Assembly (NCBI GenBank): GCA_002399785.1 | Contig: DHEH01000009.1 | Span: 1-63,121, forward strand | Length of the DNA stretch: 63,121 nt | Direction of reading: 5' to 3' | Source of the DNA: Caryophanales bacterium UBA4855 | GTDB taxonomy: Bacteria; Bacillota_I; Bacilli_A; RFN20; CAG-826 | Part shown: piece after piece, positions 8,070 to 15,634 of the stretch | How positions within the stretch are numbered: the stretch's first letter is position 1 | How the letters are laid out: every line of letters begins with the position of its first letter | Made by a program: the position numbers and the translations under genes | Notes under the pieces: model-generated | Database searches by the model: none | What the model was told of the DNA's origin: nothing | What the model saw: only the letters and a program-made list of their open reading frames with translations

Positions 8070-11000
8070 CTTTTCCTTCTGCCCTCATATATGTTTCATA
8101 CAATTCTTTTATTATCAGCATAATTTTTAAAGTAAAATCTAGCCAGGTTCCATTTTTTTGTATTGAGATACTAAGTGCTTTATTATTATAAGATATTTTT
8201 ATTTGATTAATAAATCTTATTAGTGCTGTAAATAAACTAGAACCTATTCCATCTATATCACTAAATTCTCGGGACAAAACAAGTAAAATATTATTTGGGT
8301 ACTCTTCAATACGTCTGAAACACGATTTATCAGTAATTAAAATATCGATTTTTCTTTTAGTTAATAATAATTCTGTTGATTGTGGTAAAGGACCGTAAAT
8401 ATCACGTATTTCTTGTCTCAATATCTCTATTTTTTCGAAAGTTTTGGCCTCTAAAATCTTTTGATATAATTCGATTTTATCCTCATCGTTTGCATATATT
8501 GATGGAATATAAGCATCAATTCCAAGTAAAGTGTAGGATTGAGGCTCGTTATTTTTTATTATTCCTGTTTTCTTTTCTTCAATTGCTTCATTTAATAAAC
8601 GAATATACATATCAACGCCAACTTCATCAATAAAACCAGCTTGTTGTGGACCTAAAATATCTCCAGCCCCTCTAATTAATAAATCTCTTTGAGCAATTTT
8701 ATATCCACTTCCAAGTTCGGTGAAATCTTGAATAGATTTAAGTCTTTTTTTAGCTTGATCATTCAATTCTTTTCTTCCATTAATCATTAAATAAGCAAAA
8801 GCCATTTTGTCTCCTCTACCAACACGACCTTTTATTTGATAGAGTTGAGCCAAACCAAAATGATCGGCATCATAAACTAACATTAAATTAGCGTTTCTGA
8901 CATCGATCCCGTTTTCAATAATTGACGTTGCTAAAAGTAAATCTAAATCACCAGAATAAAATTGCTCCATAATGTCATCTATGTCTTTTTTATCCATCTG
9001 TCCATGAATAACACCAACTTTAAGATCAGGTATCATTTGCTTCAATCTTGAAGCGACAAAATATATTCTATCTATATAATTAAAAACATAAAATACTTGA
9101 CCTTTACGGGCGATTTCTCTTAAAATCAAGTCTTTTACAACACTCTCATCATAAGGAATAACATATGTTTGAATAGGCATTCTTTCTTTAGGAGGCGTCT
9201 CAATTGTTGAGACACTTTTTAAACCAACTAAAGATGATTGAAGGGTTCTTGGTATTGGAGTTGCGCTTAAAGTTAAAATATCAATATTCTTATATTTTTC
9301 TTTAATAGATTCTTTTTGCTCGACACCAAACCTTTGTTCTTCATCAATTATCAATAAACCTAAATTAAAGAACTTTACTTTTTTGCTTAATACTTTATGA
9401 GTTGCGATCACAAAATTCATATTTCCATTTGTTATATTGGTTAATGATTTTGTATTATCAGCATTGCTTGATAAACGAGATAACATACAAATATTAATTC
9501 CGTAATCTTTAAATCTATTTAAAGCCACCTCATAATGTTGCTTACATAACAAAGTAGTAGGACACAATAAACAAACTTGTTTTCCATCCATGATAGCTTT
9601 AAAAGCTGCTCTAAAAGCGACTTCAGTTTTTCCAAAACCAACATCGCCACACAATAGTCTATCCATTGGATGAATTGACTCCATATCTTCTTTTATTTCT
9701 TTTAAAGCAATATTTTGATCTTTAGTTAATTCATAATCAAATTTACTTTCAAACTCTCTTTGTAAATCATCATCTTTGATAAAAGAGTGTCCTTCAACTT
9801 TACTTCTTTCTTGATAAAGATTAAGTAACCTTTCAGCTAAATCATTTACTTTTTCTTTAATTCTCTTTTTGGTATTTTTCCATGAATCACCACCTAAATT
9901 ATTTAATCTAGGGGCCGTTCCATCTCTTCCTACATATTTTCTAATTAAATTAAATTGATAAAGAGGGACATAAACTTTATCGCCTTTAGCATAAGCGATT
10001 TGAATATAATCTTCATGTTTACCATCAACCAAAAGTGTTTTGATTCCTAAAAACTGACCAATTCCGTTGTATTCGTGAACTACATAATCTCCAGGCGTTA
10101 ATTCTAAGTAACTACCTAATATTATTCCTTCTTTAAATTTAGAAGAATAACTAGCTTTAGCAGCTCTCCTCCCAAATAATTCGTTACTGGTTAAGACAAC
10201 AATATTTTCACTTGGTAATTCAAAACCCTCAAAGAAAGGTTTTATCATCGCAACAATTTGTGCATCGTTTGAATTTTCTAACGATTTAACCTCAGCAAAT
10301 GTTCTTCCTAAATAACTAGCACACTCCTTGATTGCTTCGATTTGAATTCTATCATTTAATAGACAAAAAACACGATTGTTTTGTTTAACATAACTATCAA
10401 TAATTATTGAGATATTTTTTTCTTTCCCTGATAAAAGAGCTGGTCTATTTATTTTAATAGATAAACTTTCAGGATGAATATAAAACGGATTTAACTGGTC
10501 AATTAAAATGGCATTTTTATATGGATCTACATTTTCATTAAAATAACTTAAATGAGTAATACATTTCCCAGCAATATGTAAATCGTTTAAAAACATATAA
10601 GATTCTTTAATTAAGTTATCGCTATTTCTTAAGAAGTCTTCTTCGCTAGAAACAATAAGAGAATAATTATCAATGTAATCAAAGATAGAAGTCAAAATTC
10701 CCTGCAAATACCCCATATATTTATAATTTTTAGAAGAATTACTATTATTTTTAATGTCTTTGATATCGTCTTCGATTGTAAGTTTGAAAGTGTCTAAATT
10801 GATTTTATCGAACGTTTTCAAATCTTCTTCAAACGTTTTTCTAATTTTGCTTTCAGCTTTTTCTTTTTCCTCTTTGGTTAGCAAAAATAACGAGGCAGGA
10901 AGTACATCAACTTCCTCAGCATTTCCAACTGATGTTTGTGTGCTTATATCAAAAAATCTTATAGATTCAACACTATCATCAAAAAATTCAATACGAATAG

Positions 11001-11559
11001 GATTTTCGTAATTCAAAGAAAAAACATCGACAATATCACCTCTCGATGCAAATTGTAAAGATTGGTCAATTTTGTTTGTTTTGTAATATCCACTATCTAA
11101 CAACGATTGTTTAAATTTTTGGAAATCAATCGTTTCACCTCTTTTAATTTTAATACAATCATCCAAAAATAATTTTTTAGAAGGGAAATATCTATAAATA
11201 GTTGAAAGAGACAAAACAATGATTTTATGTTTTGCTTTTGTAAGTTGATAAAGACCATAAATTTGCTGAGCTAATAAATCTTTAGAATATGATAAATATT
11301 CAGATCTTATTAACTCATCGGACGGAATAACAATCATATCTTTTTCATCAACAAAATCTAAAAAACCGCTGCAAATACTATTTAATTCGTAATTGTTCGC
11401 TGCACATACAACAATATTTCCTTCTTTATTTTCAAGAAACTTTTTATAACCAAGAAAGACAGTTCCTAATACTGGGTCTACGACAAAAAAGCCCTGTTTG
11501 TTTTTCCTAGGGGGGTTAACGTTAAATAAATCTAATGTCTTTTTAAAAATATCGATAAT
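8059..11559 (-). CDS. mfd: Transcription-repair coupling factor Mfd, probable AUU/AUC start
   Basis: Displaces stalled RNA polymerase and recruits UvrA. The UvrB-like N-terminus is followed by the polymerase-interacting domain (SYLELTPGDYVVHEYNGIGQ), SF2 translocase motifs (Walker A GDVGFGKTE near 635, DEEQRFGV, LSATPIPRT) and the TRCF C-terminus. No ATG precedes residue MIVIPSDELIRSEYL at 11337, yet the frame is open for 74 more codons, and their product (FFVVDPVLGTVFLGYKKFLE, IVVCANNYELNSI) resembles the missing start of Bacillus Mfd. The only plausible initiators are ATT at 11559 or ATC at 11556, 4-7 nt after AAGAGGT. That gives about 1166 residues, close to the usual length; the ATG gives 1092. 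Confidence 0.93.
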   Translation of the reverse strand: MIDIFKKTLDLFNVNPPRKNKQGFFVVDPVLGTVFLGYKKFLENKEGNIVVCAANNYELNSICSGFLDFVDEKDMIVIPSDELIRSEYLSYSKDLLAQQIYGLYQLTKAKHKIIVLSLSTIYRYFPSKKLFLDDCIKIKRGETIDFQKFKQSLLDSGYYKTNKIDQSLQFASRGDIVDVFSLNYENPIRIEFFDDSVESIRFFDISTQTSVGNAEEVDVLPASLFLLTKEEKEKAESKIRKTFEEDLKTFDKINLDTFKLTIEDDIKDIKNNSNSSKNYKYMGYLQGILTSIFDYIDNYSLIVSSEEDFLRNSDNLIKESYMFLNDLHIAGKCITHLSYFNENVDPYKNAILIDQLNPFYIHPESLSIKINRPALLSGKEKNISIIIDSYVKQNNRVFCLLNDRIQIEAIKECASYLGRTFAEVKSLENSNDAQIVAMIKPFFEGFELPSENIVVLTSNELFGRRAAKASYSSKFKEGIILGSYLELTPGDYVVHEYNGIGQFLGIKTLLVDGKHEDYIQIAYAKGDKVYVPLYQFNLIRKYVGRDGTAPRLNNLGGDSWKNTKKRIKEKVNDLAERLLNLYQERSKVEGHSFIKDDDLQREFESKFDYELTKDQNIALKEIKEDMESIHPMDRLLCGDVGFGKTEVAFRAAFKAIMDGKQVCLLCPTTLLCKQHYEVALNRFKDYGINICMLSRLSSNADNTKSLTNITNGNMNFVIATHKVLSKKVKFFNLGLLIIDEEQRFGVEQKESIKEKYKNIDILTLSATPIPRTLQSSLVGLKSVSTIETPPKERMPIQTYVIPYDESVVKDLILREIARKGQVFYVFNYIDRIYFVASRLKQMIPDLKVGVIHGQMDKKDIDDIMEQFYSGDLDLLLATSIIENGIDVRNANLMLVYDADHFGLAQLYQIKGRVGRGDKMAFAYLMINGRKELNDQAKKRLKSIQDFTELGSGYKIAQRDLLIRGAGDILGPQQAGFIDEVGVDMYIRLLNEAIEEKKTGIIKNNEPQSYTLLGIDAYIPSIYANDEDKIELYQKILEAKTFEKIEILRQEIRDIYGPLPQSTELLLTKRKIDILITDKSCFRRIEEYPNNILLVLSREFSDIDGIGSSLFTALIRFINQIKISYNNKALSISIQKNGTWLDFTLKIMLIIKELYETYMRAEGKDEN
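10694..10718 (+). repeat. Dispersed TGCAAA repeat, copy in mfd (c)
   Basis: AAAATTCCCTGCAAATACC then CCATAT, antisense to mfd and in a different codon phase from the other antisense copies. Confidence 0.55.
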
Positions 11560-11567
11560 TCTACCTC

Positions 11568-12119
11568 TTAATTAAATTCTGTCATTGCTTTATTAAAACT
11601 TTCATTTAAAGCCACTTTTAAAGCTTTCACAGCATTTTCTTCCGCTTCTTTAGTTTTTAAAAATTCCTCACCCTGAGGACGCCCTAATACATAGTCAACA
11701 CTATTAAATGTTGGTTTTCCTATGCCAATCCTTATTCTTTTAAAATCTTGTGTACCAACATTACTTATAATAGATTTAATACCGTTATGACCAGCACTTG
11801 ATCCAGATGTCTTTAATTTAATGTTGCCTGGTTCAAAATCCATATCATCATGAATAACAATAATATCTTCAACATCGATTTTAAAATAATCCATTATTGC
11901 TCTTACTGATTCACCACTTAAATTCATAAAAGTTTGTGGTTTTAATAAATAAACAACTTCGTCAAAATATTTTGTCTTTTCATACAATCCTTTAAAACCT
12001 TCTCTTTCAATCGAAGTTCCTAAAGAGTCAGCGAAAAGATCGATGGTATCAAAACCGACGTTATGACGTGTATGTTCGTATTCTTTTCCGGGATTTCCTA
12101 AGCCTATAATTAATTTCAT
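11568..12119 (-). CDS. pth: Peptidyl-tRNA hydrolase
   Basis: Hydrolyses peptidyl-tRNAs released from stalled ribosomes. The 183-residue protein begins MKLIIGLGNPGKEYEHTRHN, containing the catalytic His, and has the segments KPQTFMNLSGESV, VIHDDMDFEPG and GSSAGHNGIKSI. Pth upstream of mfd is the standard Firmicutes order. The pth stop codon lies 8 bp before the inferred mfd initiator, and the AAGAGGT site for mfd overlaps the stop. A TATAAT box sits in the 60 bp upstream on the minus strand. Confidence 0.97.
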   Translation of the reverse strand: MKLIIGLGNPGKEYEHTRHNVGFDTIDLFADSLGTSIEREGFKGLYEKTKYFDEVVYLLKPQTFMNLSGESVRAIMDYFKIDVEDIIVIHDDMDFEPGNIKLKTSGSSAGHNGIKSIISNVGTQDFKRIRIGIGKPTFNSVDYVLGRPQGEEFLKTKEAEENAVKALKVALNESFNKAMTEFN

Positions 12120-12179
12120 TTATTGCCTCAATATTTATCTCAAACAATATACTATATTATACTATAAGTTGATAATAAA

Positions 12180-12238
12180 AAGCACTTGTATAAAACCATC
12201 AATTATAAATAAAAAATAAGTGGTCTTTACAAGAGCTT
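12180..12238. other. Long-loop inverted repeat in the pth/DUF898 gap
   Basis: In the 264-bp divergent gap between pth and the DUF898-like gene, AAGCACTTGTA (12180-12190) pairs with TACAAGAGCTT (12228-12238) with one mismatch and a 37-nt AT-rich loop. A short T-run follows on the plus strand. No gene ends here, so it is not an obvious terminator. It may be a transcribed leader hairpin or a relic. The rest of the gap shows only promoter-like AT-rich DNA. Confidence 0.3.
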
Positions 12239-12383
12239 TTGATGAAATACAAACTTTTTAAGGGTTAATAATCTCTATTTATATAAAAATTTAAAATTAT
12301 TTTTACGATTGATTCTTTAAATCTCTATACATTATTAATAACAAAGCATAAAATTATAAATATAATAAAAAGGGGTTAATCAT

Positions 12384-13109
12384 ATGAAAATCTTTTTGAG
12401 AATTCTTTCAGTTATTTCCATAATTTGTTCTTGTTATTACATTACTACATTAATTTTAGGTTATTTAATAAATCTAGGAACCATACAAACTAATGAAATT
12501 CTGGCGAAAACATTGTCTTTCAGTAACATAAGTTTAATTGTTACTCTTGTTTTAATTTCTTTTATTGTTTCTTTTTATATCTTATCTAAGCATTCTTTTA
12601 ATAAGAATCAGATTGTTCAATATGTTACAGAAAACGAAGATAAACCTGAAGCAACAGAAAAAGAAGAAAGTAAACCAAACGTAACACAAGAAACTAAAAA
12701 AGAAGAAGTTCCTGTTCCAGTCGTTGTTGCACCTGTTGCTCCAGTTCCTCCTGTTGAGAACAAAACAGAATCTAAACCTCAAACTGTTGGAGTACCTCAA
12801 AAATCATATTTTGACGGAACTTTACTTCAACTAATCGGTATAAATTTATTAAATACTCTTTTATTTATAATCACTATTGGAATAATCTTTCCTTGGAACC
12901 TAACCAGAGAGAAAAAGTGGCATTGTTCACATACTTATATTAATGGACAAAGACTTAAATTTATAGGTTCTGGTGGTTCATTAATTGGTAATTGGATTAA
13001 ATGGATACTTTTATCATTTGTTACTATCGGAATATATTCTTTGTGGATCCCAATCAAATTAAAACAATGGGAAACTGTTAATACTATATTTGATGAATCT
13101 AGTAATTAA
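12384..13109 (+). CDS. DUF898 (YjgN)-like membrane protein
   Basis: A 241-residue protein with two N-terminal membrane helices (about 1-30 and 45-70), a charged Glu/Lys/Pro/Val linker (about 80-140) and a C-terminal module: SYFDGTLLQLIGINLLN, IGIIFPWNLTREKKWHCSHT, INGQRLKF, IGNWIKWILLSFVTIGIYS. That module matches the DUF898/YjgN pattern of two helices with a conserved NGxRLxFxG and GNWIKW signature. Function unknown, probably an integral membrane protein. GGGG precedes the ATG. It stands alone, upstream of but apparently not co-transcribed with the TetR operon. Confidence 0.75.
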   Translation: MKIFLRILSVISIICSCYYITTLILGYLINLGTIQTNEILAKTLSFSNISLIVTLVLISFIVSFYILSKHSFNKNQIVQYVTENEDKPEATEKEESKPNVTQETKKEEVPVPVVVAPVAPVPPVENKTESKPQTVGVPQKSYFDGTLLQLIGINLLNTLLFIITIGIIFPWNLTREKKWHCSHTYINGQRLKFIGSGGSLIGNWIKWILLSFVTIGIYSLWIPIKLKQWETVNTIFDESSN

Positions 13110-13183
13110 TATTTTAATTTTGCAATTTGTCAGAGATAATATTTTTTATAGTGTAAAAAATTTTAAAAAAATGTAAGCGGTTT

Positions 13184-13216
13184 TATATTGACATTATTGT
13201 CAATATAAACTAATAT
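13184..13216 (+). promoter_or_regulatory. Promoter with embedded 24-bp operator for the tetR-ABC operon
   Basis: A perfect inverted repeat, TATATTGACA then TTAT then TGTCAATATA, occupies 13184-13207. A consensus -35 TTGACA (13188-13193) lies inside the left arm, and a -10 TAATAT (13211-13216) follows with exactly 17 bp of spacing. The dyad would let a bound repressor block polymerase. The first base expected to be transcribed falls at about the A of the tetR ATG (13224). Confidence 0.85.
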
Positions 13217-13223
13217 TCAAAAT

Positions 13224-13820
13224 ATGCCAAGGACAATTTTTCAAAACGAAAAGATTAAAGACAAAAGAAAAGCAAAAATACTTAAATCTGCTTTGACCGT
13301 TTTTACGTTTAATGGATTTGATAAGACATCTATGGACATGATAGCAAAAGAAGCCAAATGTTCTCATGGTCTTTTATATCATTATTACTCGAATAAAGAC
13401 GATATAGAAAAGGATATTTTTTTATTAGCCAACGAACATGTTTGGAAACCATCAATTGAATGTTTAAATGGGGATTCGCAAGCGATATTGAAAATAAATA
13501 ACTATGTAAAAACGTTATTTAACTTAATTAGATCCAACATTTTATACGCTTACGAAATTTATTTAACTTTAACTTTTCCATATACTAAAAATGGAGAAAA
13601 AATATGCTCTGCAAGTAAACAAAAAATACCACCTTTAATGAGGTGTATCAAAGATGGACAAAAAGAGGGTGACATCGTGATGGATAATCCTCAAAAATTG
13701 TTTGAAACATTTAGGTATATATTATTAGGATATGCATATTCGGTAATGTTGAGTAAAAATACTGACCAAAGTTTTGATGAAAACATCATTATGAATTTAT
13801 TTAGAAAAGGAGAAAATTAA
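13224..13820 (+). CDS. TetR/AcrR family regulator of the adjacent ABC exporter
   Basis: A 198-residue one-component repressor. The N-terminal HTH is clear (KAKILKSALTVFTFNGFDKT, then MIAKEAKCSHGLLYHYYSNK), followed by an all-helical ligand domain. It is the first gene of an operon with the two ABC half-transporters: it ends one base before the next ATG. The perfect operator over its own promoter implies autorepression and induction by an unknown exported compound. No Shine-Dalgarno precedes the ATG and the -10 box ends only 7 nt before it, so the mRNA is probably leaderless. Confidence 0.93.
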   Translation: MPRTIFQNEKIKDKRKAKILKSALTVFTFNGFDKTSMDMIAKEAKCSHGLLYHYYSNKDDIEKDIFLLANEHVWKPSIECLNGDSQAILKINNYVKTLFNLIRSNILYAYEIYLTLTFPYTKNGEKICSASKQKIPPLMRCIKDGQKEGDIVMDNPQKLFETFRYILLGYAYSVMLSKNTDQSFDENIIMNLFRKGEN

Positions 13821-15632
13821 ATGAAACGTATATTTAAAATCTTATTTAAAAAATGGTATTTAGTTTTGGGTGTAGCCATTGCAATTTTGCTTCAATGTTT
13901 TTGCCAACTCTATTTAGCAAATTATATGGGTATCATCCAAAAAGATATACTTGGAAGCGATGGTCACACTATCGCTAATATATGGAATGATGGAGGAATC
14001 ATGATCGGTTTAGCCTGTGTTGTCTTTCTTCTTGCTTCGTTCCAAAATTTCTTTGTTGCTTATTTGGCTGCATATGTTGGTGAAGAATTACGTGATATGA
14101 TGTTTAAAAAAGTTAATGACTTATCTTTGTCTGGTTACAATAAGTTTGGAACTGCCACTTTAATTACGAGAACAACAAACGATATTGATATAGTTAAAAA
14201 CTTCCTTGTTATGAGTTTAAGAATTGTAATTATGTCTCCTGGATACATTATTATGGCTGTTATTTTAACAGTTAATATCGATCCAAAATATTTACTTGTT
14301 TTTTGTGTCATTATTCCTTTAATTGGGGTTGCATTTGCTGTCTTACTTTTCCTTACTTCGCCATTATTTAGACAATTACAAAAGAATATTGATAATGTAA
14401 CAGTTTGTATTCGTGAAAATTTAACAGGAATTCGTGTAATTCGTGCATATAATCAACAAGATACAGAAAACTACAAATTTGATGAAGCTAATAAAAAAGC
14501 AGCGGATACAATATTAAAAGGATCAAGAATTATGTGTTATGCCGATCCAATTGTTTTTATCTTATTTAATGTTGCTTATATTGGTATCTTTGCAATTGGT
14601 TTCTTCCTTATTGGAAATTTACCTGCTACAGAAGCAGTAAATACAGTAGCTGATGTTAGCGTTGTTGCTCAATATTCTAACCAAATAATGATGTCAATTT
14701 TAATGATGGCTATGGTTTTAATACAATTCCCACAATCAAGCGCCTCTATAAAACGTGTTAACGAGGTTCTTGAAACTAAAAATAACGTTATTGAAATTGA
14801 CCATTCGGATTTCGATGAAAATAAATTTAATAATAGAATAGAAAGAGGAGTTATCGAATTTAACGATGTTTCATTTACTTATCCAGACGCTGTTTATCCA
14901 AGTGTGCAAGGCATAACTTTTAAAACAAAACCTGGTTCAATTACAGCTATCATCGGATCAACTGGATGTGGCAAATCGAGTTTAATTAATTTAATTCCTC
15001 GCTTTTATGACGCTACTCAAGGCGAAATATTTGTTGATGGTTTAAATATTAAACGTATTCCTAAATTATATTTAAGGAATATGGTTGGGTTTATTCCTCA
15101 ACAAGCAGTTCTATTTAAAGGAACGATTAGAGAGAACATTCGCTTTGGAAAGCCTGATGCAACTGATGAAGAAGTTAATGAAGCTCTTCAAATTGCTCAA
15201 GCAGAACACTTTATATCCAAACTTCCTGAAGGTTTAGATGCCCCAGTTTCTCAAAGTGGCAAAAATTTCTCAGGAGGACAAAAACAAAGACTCGCTATTG
15301 CTCGTGCATTAATTAGAAAACCAGAAATATATGTATTTGATGACTCTTTTAGCGCTTTAGACTTTAAAACGGATGCAAAGTTAAGAAAAGATTTAATTCC
15401 GTATGCTAAAAATTCTTCGGTAATTATAGTTGCTCAAAGAGTCTCTTCAATTTTAAATGCTGACAATATTATTGTTTTAGACGAAGGTAAATGCGTCGGC
15501 CAAGGAACCCATTCGGAGTTACTTAAATCTTGTCAAGTTTACCAAGATATCGTTAAATCACAACTTGATAAAGATGAAATAGAAAAAACTATTCGTATTT
15601 TCAATCAAGTTGCTCAAGAAGGAGGTGAATAA
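13821..15632 (+). CDS. Heterodimeric ABC exporter subunit with degenerate ATPase site
   Basis: Half-transporter with six membrane helices (about 1-310) and a C-terminal nucleotide-binding domain. Walker A is GSTGCGKSS (about 380), the signature FSGGQKQR (about 483) and Walker B IYVFDDS (about 503), where Asp replaces the catalytic Glu. In BmrCD/TM287-288-type exporters one subunit carries this non-catalytic change and the partner a normal site, which is what the next gene shows. The 603 residues are typical. Substrate unknown; likely a drug, lipid or peptide. Expression should follow the TetR upstream. Confidence 0.92.
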   Translation: MKRIFKILFKKWYLVLGVAIAILLQCFCQLYLANYMGIIQKDILGSDGHTIANIWNDGGIMIGLACVVFLLASFQNFFVAYLAAYVGEELRDMMFKKVNDLSLSGYNKFGTATLITRTTNDIDIVKNFLVMSLRIVIMSPGYIIMAVILTVNIDPKYLLVFCVIIPLIGVAFAVLLFLTSPLFRQLQKNIDNVTVCIRENLTGIRVIRAYNQQDTENYKFDEANKKAADTILKGSRIMCYADPIVFILFNVAYIGIFAIGFFLIGNLPATEAVNTVADVSVVAQYSNQIMMSILMMAMVLIQFPQSSASIKRVNEVLETKNNVIEIDHSDFDENKFNNRIERGVIEFNDVSFTYPDAVYPSVQGITFKTKPGSITAIIGSTGCGKSSLINLIPRFYDATQGEIFVDGLNIKRIPKLYLRNMVGFIPQQAVLFKGTIRENIRFGKPDATDEEVNEALQIAQAEHFISKLPEGLDAPVSQSGKNFSGGQKQRLAIARALIRKPEIYVFDDSFSALDFKTDAKLRKDLIPYAKNSSVIIVAQRVSSILNADNIIVLDEGKCVGQGTHSELLKSCQVYQDIVKSQLDKDEIEKTIRIFNQVAQEGGE

Positions 15633-15634
15633 AT

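Noticed and set aside
12180..12238. Riboswitch or terminator in the pth/DUF898 gap
   Set aside because: Single long-loop stem with no known aptamer features and no upstream gene to terminate. Kept only as an inverted repeat.
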